A DNA stretch of 64,000 nucleotides from Thalassia testudinum. Taxonomy: Eukaryota > Streptophyta > Magnoliopsida > Alismatales > Hydrocharitaceae. Within the stretch, counting starts at the first letter, position 1; every line of letters starts with the position of its first letter. A program made the translations under genes and the position numbers. The DNA lies in NCBI GenBank assembly GCA_037157565.1, contig JAZHRO010000063.1, positions 13,436,001 through 13,500,000 on the forward strand, read 5' to 3'. Positions 10,203 through 21,982 of the stretch are shown here, one piece after another. A model generated the notes under the pieces. The model was given only the letters and a program-made list of their open reading frames with translations. It searched no databases and had not been told where the DNA came from.

Positions 10203-10808
10203 AGAAAAGAGATAGGGTTAGAAAATAATTATGATGATGCGAGAATATCTAACTACGAAAGAGATAAATATGATAATAGAATAGAGAATATATTGCGTAA
10301 ATGATTCAGTTCTACAACTACCATGGCAGATGAAAACTTAATCAACACAAATAATAAACCAAAAACTAGCTAAGTGGGGATGCTAGGCAGCCACGGCAGT
10401 GGAGGGGCTTCCGTCAGCGGCTTAGTGTCTTCACAACCTTTCTTGGAGCTCTAAGGAGTGATGGAGTTGCTTAGGTAGAACATGGGTAGGGTAGGACCCC
10501 TTTTATAAGTGAGGAGAGGGCTCAAATTCAAATATGGGTCTTTAATGACAGCTGCAAGCGTCACTAAAGGGCCTTGCAGCTATTGCTGAAGACACACCCG
10601 CCACTCATGCCCTACTGGTGCGCGCCTCGCGCTCCCTATTGCAAGTGCATGCACTGGTGCACACTGGTCCGTGCTCATACACCCACGAGCACACTGTCAC
10701 CCACGCCACTACGCTGCTACGCTGCCTTGCTCCCACACATGCACTACTACACTGCCACTTTGCACGTGCCACGTGCTTTGCATTGCTGGGGGTGTGAGGA
10801 GTGGCCTA

Positions 10809-10830
10809 GATGGTGCCACGTGGTGCCATC
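10809..10830. promoter_or_regulatory. CACGTG palindrome, C 5' LTR
   Basis: Copy of the LTR palindrome, GATGGTGCCAC followed by a one-mismatch reverse complement. It lies about 300 bp upstream of the TATA box on the minus strand. Confidence 0.55.
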
Positions 10831-11112
10831 TGGGCCACTATCTTCTTTCTATTATAGAGGGTGCCACGGTGCTCAGATCAAGATGATTCTCACGCTGTCG
10901 AACTGTGATCATCAATCCAGATCCATCAGTACACTCTGATCACTCATCTAAGAACTGTTTCAAAATGGACTTGTGCACATGATCATTAAACATTGATTCT
11001 AAGCAATTAAAATATAAAGATCAAGCAATATGCATGAAATGCACCTAAGCCCATTATAATCTGACATTATCGCACAAGTACCCTCGAAATTGACTCTGAT
11101 TGATGTTATTAA

Positions 11113-12214
11113 TGATAAGTCCACTTTTGTGGATTATTATTTAGCCTAAGTACTATTTAATTATTTGTTCTTAGTTGTTAAGTAATTAGGAGTTGTATGG
11201 TAATTCACCTTGGCCTGCATTTAATTTTGTGCTTCAATTTTACATTTAATAGCATATGTTATGATAATATAATTTATTTGATAAATGCAGGTTAGGTACA
11301 AGAATCAGGAGCTAATTTTTACTTATATAAGACGTCTGGGACTTGGATTGGATGTCTGGAATTACTGTCACAAATTCACGGCATTACATTTTTTTTAAGA
11401 CATCTGATGCTCTAGTTAGACGTCTGAAGAAGAAACTGCCCATGCTTATCTACCATTCCAACCACTCACGATCGTCGCGAGTAGTTGGAGATACTTGTGG
11501 CCGAAGGAAAAGGAGAGTTTGGATCAAAAAGAAGCCGCGTCCACCGAGGAGAGGGTCTGATTCGCCTTCCCCCTGGCGGGGAACTATCCTCCATCTCCAC
11601 CACCGTGAAGGAAGCGTGCACCGTGGTCTCTGCACACCGCCAGCCTCTCACCGCCCTCACCACGCGCTACATCATCTCCAACCCGCATGTGCACACAGCA
11701 GATCCCACTCTCCAGCCGCGTGCGTATGCATCCTAAGGCGCGCACAATCAGCCCTGCGCGCACTGTGTGCATGCCCGTGCGCCACTGCCCAGCCTGCTTG
11801 CGCATCTTCTTCTCCACTGGCAGGAAGGACCTAAGGCAGCCACAGCCACGCACGTAGCCAGCACGCGCACTACGCCGCTCGCCCGCTCTCCAGCCAGCGT
11901 GCCTGCGCTCTTCGCATGCGCAGGCATGCGTGCGCCACCAGCAATCCCCTTTATCTTCTTTCTCCCAACAGGCCGCCTGCAACTCCACCTAAAGACCCCA
12001 TCAGCCACCAGCCTGTCCCACGCCGTGAGGCCCCCCTCTGGTCTCCGTTCTCGTCGCCAACACCACTGTTGAGATGCCCTCGCTCCACCGTTGCTCCCCT
12101 CCGCTTCACGCCACCAGCCAATGCCCACGCACGGCCTCCTTAGGACCCATCACCGACGCCATCTTCTCCATCCACCGGTGACCTCCGAATATTTAGTGAT
12201 GGGTCACTCTTTCA
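11113..12214 (+). mobile_element. Solo LTR G, TSD ATTAA
   Basis: About 1100 bp starting TGATAAGTCC and ending TTTCA, flanked by ATTAA (11108-11112 and 12215-12219). It contains TATATAAG (11324-11331) and short AGACGTCTG motifs, then a GC-rich half (about 11470-12180) with many overlapping spurious frames. No other copy is present for comparison. The call rests on the duplication and TG...CA ends; orientation is inferred from the TATA box. Confidence 0.55.
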
Positions 12215-12237
12215 ATTAACTCTCCATCCATCCATCA

Positions 12238-12613
12238 ATGAAAAGAGTGGTGTCGGCGACACATCATGGATTAAAAGATTAAATCCCATTGTACCATAAA
12301 ATGAATCTTCCAACCTTAGTCTCCATTTTCAAACTTTTCCTCAAAGAGTTTTATGATTTTTCTATGATGAGATGCATGTGAAAGAGAAATTGCATATTTT
12401 TAGGTTTTGAAAATTATAAATTGATTGTCAAAATTTAAAAACACCCCCCATGCTTCTGATATACAATGTTCTCATGCATTAGAAGAGAAAAGAGAACACC
12501 TTGGTGAAAAGTGGTCGGGTTCAAGATAAGAAAAACCTGGGAAAAGAAAGATAAAAGGAAAGCAGTAAAAAAATGATGGGTTACCTCCCATCTAGTGCTA
12601 TCTTTTACTCCAT
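12238..12613 (-). other. 3' noncoding remnant of element D
   Basis: Minus-strand sequence after D's reading frame. It has the conserved motif AGCACTAGATGGGAGG (12578-12599 on the plus strand, reversed) and then the internal polypurine tract at 12441-12455. It is cut by element C at about 12237. D's own 3' LTR is absent from the window. Confidence 0.5.
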
Positions 12614-13510
12614 TCATACGGGCATGAAATGATGCAAGGAAGATGAATAATCGTGTAAATAATTGGACACTTGAATGTCCTCAAGAAATATGTCTTCCTC
12701 AGGATCCCCTAAAAGATGATTGGTAAAAATATAGGGATCAAAATGAGATGGAAAAATGAAAGAATCACCTGAGTCTGGCCATGGTTTGAGTTTATGATGA
12801 AAGCCAAACTCGGCTGGGTCGTGTGGTAGGTCCAATGGAAAGGGAGGGGGAGAAAAGTGAATGTGATGCAAAATGGGTGAAGTTAGTGTGGATGTTTCTG
12901 GTGAGAAATCGGAAAGATTAGAAGAGTAAAAGTCAAACGCTAGTTGATCTAAAATGTCTTTGACCCCATTATCAAAATCTGAATCAATGGTGGTCACAAC
13001 ATAGCAAGAGTTGATCAACATAGATTTCTCAATTACTGCTTCCATTTTACTATCAGCATCCACAAAAAGTTCATGATCAATGGACCTCCTGGAAGCTTTG
13101 AAAATATCTATTGAGATAGTCTGGTTAACGCAACTTATGTCCATTTTTTCATAATGATAAATAATATTAGCTTTTGCGGTAACTAGAAAAGGGCTTCAAA
13201 GGATGACAGGGGCATTTCTGAGAGCCTTAGGTACCTCTATGTCAAGGACCAGAAAATCAACTAGAAATAGACAATTTCGAGCCTTGCCAATAATAACCTC
13301 AACAACTCCCCATGATGTAATGGTAGATTGGTTTGTCAATTGTAATTGAACCTTAATAGGTTTTAATTCACCGAATTGAAATTTCTCGAATAGGACCATG
13401 GGGATGAGATTAATAGAGGCACCTAAGTCGAGAGGGGTGCGATAAAAGGTGGTGTCATTTATGACAACTGAAATGAGTGGTGCACCTGGGTCCTTTTTCC
13501 TGAGAGGCAG
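12614..13510 (-). pseudogene. Element D aspartic protease remnant
   Basis: Minus-strand Ty3/gypsy protease. The catalytic region is PLDLGASINLIP (about 13430-13400), followed by LF.KF..GELKP and, after one stop, the SPFLVTAKANI segment. This matches the order in element A (LLDLGASINLIP ... LGRPFLATTKANI). It is followed by a 176-codon frame (12614-13144) of acidic, Pro/Ser-rich sequence, corresponding to the linker between protease and RT in A. RT and everything after it are missing. Upstream, the LTR joins the protease directly, so the primer site, leader and gag are deleted. The apparent Met start at 13525 lies in LTR sequence. Confidence 0.75.
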
Positions 13511-14426
13511 TGTTGAACAGGGCAAGATCGATGTTTTAAAATTGTTGCATTGTAATATAGTCGAAATCGCTTGTCAACAAATAAAATTTATAACTCAAAT
13601 ATCTAAATGAAGTCCGAGGTCGAACACAGGGAGCAAATAGGAATCCACACACTAATCTTTAATCAAAATATAAATGTGCACAAGAATAAGCCAAGAATAA
13701 TGATATTCAATGAATGTTAATCTATCACATTAGATATTCAATGTATAACATGAGTATTTCAAGACTTTAAGAGACCAAAAGGATATCTAAGATAAAATAA
13801 TGGTGATTTGAATCACCAATTATTAGTCTAAGCACATATTATATCATCTACTCAATGAATATGAAATAAATGAACAGTGATCAGACGTCTGGATATCAAG
13901 TCAGACGACTTAAATGTCGCTGGCTACAGTGCTTTTCCTCTGATTTTCAGTTCTTCTTTTTCTACTCTCTTCTTCCTTCAAAGCCCTTTCTTCTTCTTCA
14001 GCCTCTTCCTCTTCAACTTTCCTTAAGGCTTCTTCTCAGGGTCTTCTCCTTCCCAACAACTAAGTGTTGCACATCTACACAGAGGAGCAAAACCCACCCT
14101 CCCCCGCTCTCTCTCTCTCTTACCTTCCTTCTCTTCTCTTCTCTCTTAGAAATCTAGTTCAATCAGGTAATTGAACATGCATAACCGGGTCCAAGGCTAC
14201 GGGTGTAAGGTTGCAGTCGAGGAGTAAGGCTAATAGGCGGGTCTGGTCAAGTGCGAGTGTGAGGGACCTCACCCCATGTGTTCGAGGCGAATAGCCATAA
14301 TGACAAAATCACTTTATTCGCTGGTAGGCACTTATATTCTCACGATGTGGGACTATCCCCACCCCTTCTACTCATGCACGCCTATAAATGAAGATGCCTC
14401 CAAATGAGGCAGCTACAGGGGTTCGC
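13511..14426 (-). repeat. LTR of element D, 3' part
   Basis: Minus-strand LTR ending TTCAACA at 13511. It aligns with F's LTR (about 47230-48031), including the block around CCCACATCGTG and CTATTCGCCTCGA. The LTR resumes at 28342 after solo LTR E2. Total length is about 2.68 kb, compared with 2.59 kb in F. Confidence 0.75.
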
Positions 14427-15796
14427 TGATAAACGCTAGTTTATCATCATTCATATGCATTAAAACAAACCTAGCTCTTAGGATTTTACTCCGCAAACAG
14501 GTTTTTGGGTTACATTTAGGCATTAATTAGGTTAGGCAAGCATTGCACTTTTTATTATTTTTTTAATGTGTTTTGTGAGTGTTAGGGATATACAGATTGC
14601 CAGATCCCTCGAACCTTAGCACTCAGGAAGGCAACTGGTGAAGAAGAAGCTCTCACCAGCTGGAACTCAACTTGATCCAACTGACCATAGTTGGAATTCG
14701 GCTCACCTGAACTAGGGTTAGCTCATCCTAGCTCCATTCAGCTCATCTCAGCTGAATGGCAGCTCAAGAGATTTCATCTTAGCTTACCTTAGCTCAAGTC
14801 AACTCAGATCCAACTCAACTTAGCTGAGTCTAGCTCATCCCAGCTCCCATGAGTCCACAGGGAGCTTTAGCTAGCTCAGCTGAGTTGACTAGAGTTCACC
14901 TCAACTAAGGTCTAGCTACACTCAGCTCCACTTAACTCCAGACTACTGAAGATGACTTCATTCCAACTTAGGAAGCTCAAGTCCAGCTCCCAGGGACTCA
15001 ACTTAGCTCAACTCAGTTGAGCTAAGCTACCTTAGCTACCTCACCCAGCTTGATCATCCCCGAGAGCACCAGACCTAGCTCACCTCAGCTCAATTCAGTA
15101 GAAGCCAGTTCACTTTACCTTGGCATAGCAGCTAGCAAAGAACTAGCAAGCTAAGCTAGCTAGTGTTACTCCATGCTAACCTCTTCAGTAGCTGCCAGCT
15201 CCATTTCAAGCCCTAGACTTCTCCTCATCAGCTCCTCTCTTCAAACCCTAGCTCCAATACCTCCTCCTCTACTCCACTACTAACTTAGCTTAGCTTAGCT
15301 TTGCTTTGCTTAGCTACCCTTGGCAATCCACCACCTAAAAACCCTCCTTAGCTAGATCTACCAACTAAGCCCTACCTAAGCTCACCTAAGCTAGCTCCAC
15401 TCTACTGCTTTTGGCGCCACCACCTAGCCTACCCACTACCACCAAAAGACACCACTAAATGGTGCCAAAACCACCTATAACTACCCTTGTTTTGGCACCA
15501 AAAATTCCCTCCGAAAATCCCCCCATCCTAACCCTACACCTACCCATATAACCCATCCTAGACACCCACCTACCCCTCCTTCTAGAACCCTACTTGGCAC
15601 CACCTAAGACCCCCTTCTAGAACCCATTTTGGTGCTAACTTCAAGGGGTCCCACCAACCTTAACCACCACCTAGATAACCCTTGGGTTGGCGCCAACTAA
15701 CCTTAGCCCTAGGATCAACCTAACTACCCATAACCACCACCAAAATACATCCTAGCCATCCACCTAACACACACCTACTACCACCCTCTCCACCTC

Positions 15797-15804
15797 TATA
15801 AATA
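15797..15804 (+). promoter_or_regulatory. TATA box of LTR E2
   Basis: TATAAATA at the position corresponding to 1855-1863 in E1. Confidence 0.55.
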
Positions 15805-16579
15805 CATATTCCACCAAAAAAATTCACCCTTGGCTATAACTTTTCTACCTATATTTCCACCTACATAGAAGGTCAAAAGAAGAAGAAGATTAAGGGGATA
15901 TTTTGTCCCCTTGGTGCCTTCTCCTCTTCTCTCCTTTCTTGTGCCCACGCCAGCCAAGGAAGGAAGCCAGGCATTGGAGGACAACCTAGGGTACACACCT
16001 ACCCTAGGAAGTGGAGGACTTGAGGGTGGTACACTACCACCCTTAGAGGAGGAATCAAAGGTGATCCACGCTACCTTAGGAGGAGCCTTTGAAGGTGCAA
16101 ATCCATCCACCTTGGAGGAGTTAATCATGCCCCCCTAGGGCTTGTGATGCAAACATGTTTACACTACTTAAGATGTCTATTTATGCATGTTCTCAAGCAT
16201 AGGATTGCATTGCATACTATAAATATTGCATAACATGCATCATCTTGCATCTAGATTAGTCTAAATAAAATGGAGGTTAATTGTCTCCTTTTATGTTCAT
16301 GGACAAGTTTCGGATTAAAGATCCAACCGTACAGATGTGATCAGGGCGACGATTGGAGTTCAACGACTCCAAGATCGCCCTAATCTGACATTTGTAGCAT
16401 CAGATACAGATCGACGAACCCCAGAAGATCAAGGGCCAAGATGGTGTGAATCCACACTTTAACGACAAATCCGACCTCACGGATGGGTTCGGATCGACGA
16501 TCGCAGCCTAACGGCACAAAAATCAACTCAATCCAACAACCGTGGCACCATCTACATCATCCAGAAGATGGACGGCCAA

Positions 16580-16601
16580 GATGGTGCCACGTGGTGCCAT
16601 C
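16580..16601. promoter_or_regulatory. CACGTG palindrome, A 5' LTR
   Basis: One-mismatch copy of the conserved LTR palindrome. The 3' LTR copy at 26498-26519 has CATGTG in place of CACGTG, a CpG-type change. Confidence 0.55.
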
Positions 16602-16730
16602 TCAGCTGCCCAACCGGCTGCTGCACTCGTCGCACCATCTCTTCTTCAATGCTTCTCCACCATTGGATGCACATCCAACAGCTGTGGATGCGCGCGCCTG
16701 AATTCGTCTCCACGACCATCTCTCCTCCAC

Positions 16731-16783
16731 AGTGTAGTGGGTGAACGCCTTATTGCGAGGCGTTGGCACAGGTTTGAATCTGC
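16731..16783 (+). other. tRNA-like stretch, A 5' LTR
   Basis: GTAGTGGGTGAACGCC, then GCGAGGCG, then GGTTTGAATC. The 3' LTR version (26649-26703) is closer to a tRNA: AGCTCAGCGGGTGAACGC and GGGTTCAAATC, the latter matching the B-box core. Confidence 0.4.
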
Positions 16784-17121
16784 ATGCACAGGCGAAAGGG
16801 CACGGGTGAGCGAGCTCCGCGATCGCTCGATCGCGATCGAGCGGCTGCAGGCACTCGATAGCGCCCACGCGCTATTTCACGCCGCACCTCACGCAAGATT
16901 GCACGTGGGCATGCACGCAGAAGAGGCAGGCGGAGGCACGACTTAAGCCGTCAGCTGGACATGGAGCATGTGTTACGCGCAACGAGGCAAGCGGCCGCGT
17001 GCGCGTGCACCTCCCACTACGCCCACGATGGGGCTTTAGCGACGATTTTGTCCGTCACTAAGGGCCCCTGATATAATGATTTTCAAATTAAAATGACCAA
17101 ATTACCCTCACTCCTTGCAAC

Positions 17122-17130
17122 TATAAAAGG
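17122..17130 (+). promoter_or_regulatory. TATA box, A 5' LTR
   Basis: TATAAAAGG about 660 bp before the LTR end. The 3' LTR has the same at 27065-27073. Confidence 0.65.
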
Positions 17131-17784
17131 AGACCCCCTCCACACGAAATTATCATCCCTTCCTTCTCTTCTTTACCTCTCCAAAGCTCAAGAGAAGCTT
17201 GTCCCACACCCGGGATGCTCCTCGCGAGATAAAGTCAAATTTTCGCTCTCATTTCGGAAGCGAATCCTGCCACGACGACGACGTGCTGCTCTGTTCTCGT
17301 TCCTCCTGCCTCGATCTCTTCTTCCCACCCCATCCTCCTTCATCCAAGCGACGTCTCATCCGGCTCATCCTCCAAGCAATCATCGAGGAGGATAACTTCT
17401 CTCTCCCATTCTTCTTTACACCTTTCTAGTGTAGAATTTTCCTGCTTTCTAGTGTAGCTGATTTCCCGCTTTCTAGTATAATTCTTATTTGGTTTTATTG
17501 TATAAACATTTTGAATTATTGAATGCATGTTTTCTCTCTCTCTCTCATTTAGTCTAATTGTTATTATGGCTTCATTGTAATTACATCGCCTCACTTTTCA
17601 AGAAAAATTCTAAAAAAGATATAATTGCGAATATAGATTGATGTAGCCTCCCTGAGTTCGACTCAGGATTTTCATTCCGGTATAAATTTTATTTGTTGAA
17701 CACGAGTTCTTCATTTTCATACTACAACGACAGGTTTTTAAAAAACCAAACACATTAGCATAGCAACCCGTGCGTTCAACATTT

Positions 17785-17801
17785 TGGCGCCATTGCCGGG
17801 G
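17785..17801 (+). other. Primer-binding site of element A
   Basis: TGGCGCCATTGCCGGGG, three bases after the LTR end; tRNA-Asp-like, as in Athila elements. Confidence 0.85.
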
Positions 17802-17886
17802 AGGCAATGATTTTTGATCTTCTTTTCGCATTTCAAGCACTTTATTGTTTTATAACTTGCTTTCTCTTGTGTCTATTGTTTTGCAG

Positions 17887-17946
17887 AGACCTCTATCAAG
17901 GAATCATCAAGCGGTAGACCGGAGTAAAGTGCAGTTGAAGACAACT
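17887..17946 (+). other. Candidate leader exon of element A
   Basis: 60 bp between a pyrimidine-rich TTTTGCAG and the donor CT|GTAAGT. It aligns with 38844-38901 in B over AGCGGTAGA..GGAG.AAAGTGC.GTTGAAG. No ATG is present in A's copy. Confidence 0.5.
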
Positions 17947-18988
17947 GTAAGTGCTCCCTATTCTTTCCCCCTCCATAGATTTCATTTGCCACATTAAATC
18001 CAAATTCCAATTAACCTAAGTGTTTGCATAAATCCTAGGAAAAGTTTGGTTGTTTGGATTCTCACTCACATTCATTCCACCCTCATTTATAAAATAAAAA
18101 GCAACAAAAGATAATCTTGTGGGGCAATTTTCAATAAACACACAACGTACACCCACATTCATGGCAGTTAACCTAATTGATTTGTTTGTACTCAACCGAG
18201 TTCTGATCTATGGAACCGGTACACATAAAGCAATACATAAAAGAGTAGAAATCATTCTAGGTTAACCATCTTGGTGTGCCTAACTTAGTGGTACATTTGT
18301 GGCCAGTTGTTTGAGTTGTTTGGGCTGCACCACTCTACTTAAAATCAACTCATCAAGTAGCTCCTCCTTAGGGTTTTCAATCTAAGTCTATTCCAGGCAC
18401 TCCACTTTCTTTCTGGTTTTAAAGGAAAACAATCTTCACCCGTGTTTGACAACATGGTTTGCCTAGAAACTTGATTGCAATCCACCTAATTTGAAACCCT
18501 AAAAGCTACTTAAGCAAGATTTGAACATTAAAATCCACGCATCATAAATAATCTTGCTTGAAAACCCTGGTTGTGCATGCACTTACACAAATCTCAATCA
18601 ATCACTAAGGGCACAACCCATTTTAAGGGCCCATCACATTCCATAAGCACCACAATCCCAGGCCTTAATAAAATTGAGTAGACGTTGGCCTTAAGGTCTG
18701 ATTCGCTCTTCAGGGCCTAGTCTGAGATTATCTTTGATTAACCAACTTGTAATGATTAATCTGATGTCTAGCTAGGGGAGTAGCGTCAAATGACCGTGGC
18801 TGGGGGGTACACTAGGAACCGGAGGTGAAAGCCAAAGGAAGAACCTTCTCCCTAGTACCTCCTTCTAATTGGTTGGATTGAGCAGACACAAGTAGAGTAA
18901 ATCATTTACAATCTTAAGCCAGGTTTTGGGAGTCAGTAGATCCTTAGGCTACCCCACTTAAGGACAGCCTTGTTTTGTTGTGCTACAG
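17947..18988 (+). other. Candidate leader intron of element A
   Basis: 1042 bp with GTAAGT at the start and TTGTTGTGCTACAG at the end. There is no sustained frame inside. It aligns in blocks with B's leader (38902-39896): TGGGCTGCACCACT..., GCACAACCCA, CTAGCTAGGGGAG and GAACCTTCTCCC. Gag begins 36 bp after the acceptor. Splicing is inferred, not shown. Confidence 0.5.
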
Positions 18989-19023
18989 GGTCCCTATCCC
19001 CAGTCTTTCTGACCTTCTAGTTT

Positions 19024-20985
19024 ATGCTGAGAAGACGATCATTGAATCCCCGATTGGAAGGACCATTAGAGTATTCTAGGAGGTACAAATTTGATTTTGG
19101 TCAAATTGATCCCATGGCCAGCCAACAGCCTCCTCTGCCTAGAAATCCACAGGAAGAATTTCGAAGGCAACTAGAACAAATGCAGAGAATGCAGGTCGCT
19201 CAGCCCTTGAAGGATTTTTATGATCCTTCAAATTACGGGGAATGTCCCAGCATCCAGATTCTTGCCGGTGACGTAGAAATCAAGCCCCAGGTGTTAAGCC
19301 TGATCAAACATTATCATGGGCTTGGCTCCGAAGATCCGTTTTAGCACTTGGAGGACTTGACCACTTTGGTCCAGACCACCAAGGCATGAAACGTAAATAA
19401 GGAGCAAATGATCATGAGGCTCTTCCCCTACTCTCTTAGAGATAAGGCTGCGCATTGGTACAGATCAATAGGAAGACCAATTGCAACTTGGAATGAGTTG
19501 AAATTGGCCTTTCTGAAGAAATTCTTCCCAGTCGAACGTATCAATGCTTTGAGACGGGCAATCACTACCTTTACCCAGTGGTCGGGGGAGCAGTTTCATG
19601 TGGCCTGGGAGCGATTCCAGGACCTATTGCAGAGGTGACCACACCATGAGGTGTCGAAATGGCAACTCATGCAGATCTTCTATCATGGGTTGACTGAGCA
19701 ACTCAGAAATCATGTGGATGCTTCTTGCGGAGGCAATTTCCTCAATAAAGATGCAGATAGTGCACACGATTTATTTGAGGAAATGAGCAAGAATTCAATC
19801 AATCATGCCTCCATGGATACATTTAACCGGTCCCAGTAGCCCAGATCAAATGTCAATGAAGTCCATGACTCTCATTCATTTGATATGGAATTGATTTGTA
19901 ACAAACTTGATAAGGTGGACTTGGTTGCTAAGAGAATTGAAGAGTGGATGGCTGGTAATTCTATGAATAACTCTCGATCCACTCAATTCCAAAATTCAGG
20001 ATTCCATTCTTCACAAGCTCCTTCTGCACAGGAGTTTGTGAATCAAGTCGATGCGACTCAACCTGTGAGTCAGCATTTTTCGGAACCCCATAGGTTCCAA
20101 ACTAAGGCCTTTGATCCCAGTTTTTCTTATCCTTCCCTTTCTTTCTCTCCATCCTCACCCTATGAGGATGTCTATGCTGTACAAGAGAATGTTAGATCCA
20201 ACCCCTACTCTAATGCCTATAATCCAGGTTGGAGAAACCACCCTAACTTCTCTTGGAAAAACCTGGGGCAACAGACCCAATTCCGACCTGGCAACTATGC
20301 TCCGCAATGACCAATGGGTCAGGGTCATGTATATACTCAGTTGCCTCCAAATCAGGTCAATCAGCCAGCTTGGAATGCCCGTCAACCCGCAGGGCAGGCT
20401 GATTTGAATCAACAAATGATAGAGATGCAAGGATCCATGCTCCAGCTCATGCAGCAAATGAAAACCTCGCTGGACAACTTGCAGTCCAGGCTCATTGCTA
20501 ACTCTCGTCAACCCGGATCTCTACCATCCCAACCTGTACCCAACCCACAAAATATTATGAATTCGGGCAACCAAGTCCATGGGTACAGAAATCAAAGGGA
20601 CCCACACACACATGCTCAGGTGGTTGAGCAAGGTTCCTCCTCTTCTTCTTCTTCTGCAAATCAACAATTCCTGGCTAATCAAGCCCCTCCAATCTTTCCT
20701 AACCCTCCCCAAGACCCAAATTCTTATGCATCTGCAAATTCTGTCACCTTGAGGAGTGGTAAGCAGACTCAGGATCCACAACCACACTATTCTAATCTTC
20801 TGAATCTTGAAGAACCTGAGGAGAGAGAGGAGAATTCTAGAGGAGAAATCAAGGCTCAGGAACCTGATTCCAAAGATCTAACTCATGTTCCTTTTCCTGA
20901 AGCCTTGATCAAATCAACGAAGAAGTCTGTTGATAGCAATGAGGAGCTTTTGAATCTATTTAAGAATGTTGAGATCAATATCCCG
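19024..20985 (+). pseudogene. gag: Athila-type gag of element A
   Basis: One reading frame with stops at 19342, 19387, 19636, 19837 and 20308 and no frameshift. The retrotransposon gag core spans about 19400-19700: LFPYSLRDKAAHWYRS, then FLKKFFPVERINALRRAI and QFHVAWERFQDLLQR. A Gln/Asn/Ser/Pro-rich tail follows. Gag would form the cytoplasmic particle that packages the RNA. The ATG at 19024 is the first in frame after the leader acceptor. TGG-to-TGA/TAG and CAG-to-TAG type stops suggest decay by C-to-T changes. Confidence 0.88.
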
Positions 20986-21375
20986 CTCCTTGATGCTATC
21001 AAGCACATATCGGCTTACACAAGATTTTTAAAGGATTTATGTACACAAAAGCGTAAGTCGAGAGAATCTGTTCTGAGGAAGGTGGTACTCTCCGAGCAGG
21101 CTAGTTCTGTTATCCTACACCACCTCCCTCAGAAAAAGAGAGATCCAGGTGCTCTGTTGATTTCTTGTGTCATCGGAGATTACACATCTGATAGAGCACT
21201 TTTGGATCTAGGTGCATCCATCAACCTAATTCCGACTTCTCTTTACGAGAAGTTTGGATTAGGTGAACTTCGGCCAACTTCAGTAATGCTACAGTTAGCG
21301 AACCGCTCGGTCACAAATCCACGAGGCGTTATTGAAGATGTTATAGTTAAGGCAAGCATTTCTATTTTCCTGTAG
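20986..21375 (+). pseudogene. pro: Element A aspartic protease
   Basis: Continues in the gag frame. HHLPQKKRDPGALLIS leads to the active site LLDLGASINLIP (about 21204-21240). Then come LYEKFGLGELRPTSV and MLQLANRSV. Ty3/gypsy proteases act as dimers with one catalytic Asp per chain, here in DLGA. The frame stops at 21375. The domain continues in another frame from 21393 (LRNTPIILGRPFLATTKANI), so a frameshift lies at about 21360-21390. Confidence 0.85.
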
Positions 21376-21392
21376 ATTTCCTTGTTCTTGAC

Positions 21393-21779
21393 ATGGATGT
21401 ACCTGATAATTTAAGGAACACGCCCATCATTCTGGGGCGTCCGTTCCTGGCTACCACTAAGGCCAACATTAATTGTGAAAGCTGTAGCATGGAAATCGCC
21501 TTTGGGGATCAACGAATGAAATTGGATATTTTTATGGCAATCAATAAATTTAAGGATTGTGGATTTATTGAGGAACTTGCGGAGGATAATGGAAACATTG
21601 AAACTTGTTTGATGGTTTCTTCAATCGAAAGTTCCTCCTTTGATGACGAATTTGACCTGCAACCCTCTATGGCTGACCTGCCATCTTCTAAAGAGGTTAT
21701 TGATTTTGTTCACTCACAACCTCTTCCGCTTGTTGAGTCTTCAGTATCTACCTTACCATCAATCATCAACCCGCCCTAG
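21393..21779 (+). pseudogene. Protease end and linker of element A pol
   Basis: Starts with the conserved GRPFLATTKANI block and then about 90 residues of acidic, Ser-rich linker. Element D's minus frame at 12614-13144 corresponds to this part. It ends at a stop at 21779. The next recognisable block (RT) is in another frame. Confidence 0.7.
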
Positions 21780-21982
21780 CTTGAACTGAAACCATTGCCT
21801 GAGAATTTGAAATATCAATTTTTAGGACCTCAGAAGATGCTCCCTGTGATTATCAGTGCTAAATTGATAAAGGAGTGAGAGATTAAATTGATCAAGGTCA
21901 AAAGGAACACAAGGAGGCAATTGGTTGGACCATTCATGACCTCAAGGGGATCGAGCCATCTTATTGCAATCATAAAATATTC

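Larger units (their letters stand above)
3008..12237 (-). mobile_element. Element C, non-autonomous Athila-like LTR retrotransposon
   Basis: Reads on the minus strand. The order from its 5' end is LTR (12237 to 9964, split by solo LTR G), primer site (9958-9942), leader exon and intron, an acidic and proline-rich reading frame (split by a solo LTR at 6475-8283), a hairpin-rich 3' noncoding region, a polypurine tract next to 3514, and a truncated 3' LTR (3513-3008). No protease, RT, RNase H or integrase motif was found anywhere between the LTRs. The left junction with the tandem array has no matching duplication, so the 3' end was probably lost in a deletion that also removed the 3' part of its host element D. 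Confidence 0.75.
9964..12237 (-). repeat. 5' LTR of element C, interrupted by solo LTR G
   Basis: LTR sequence at 9964-11112, and probably 12220-12237 beyond the insertion. The part 10800-11112 aligns with the 3' LTR at 3035-3490. The last stretch before the outer end differs between the two LTRs, although both start TGATG and rejoin at GTTAAT, so the outer boundary is tentative. A TATA box lies at 10501-10507 (minus, TATAAAAGG). A (GA)n tract is at 10158-10202. Confidence 0.6.
16145..17781 (+). repeat. 5' LTR of element A
   Basis: 1637 bp, TGATGCAAACATG...TTCAACA. It aligns throughout with the 3' LTR (26044-27727, 1684 bp). The two differ by scattered substitutions and by small length changes. 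One is the TCTGATCTCATGATCGGACGG-type block present in the 3' copy near 26870 and missing at about 16948. Confidence 0.9.

Noticed and set aside
11343..12143. Several long overlapping frames (up to 163 codons) on both strands
   Set aside because: GC-rich solo LTR G; many frames open at once, no domain, and stop-poor composition explains them.
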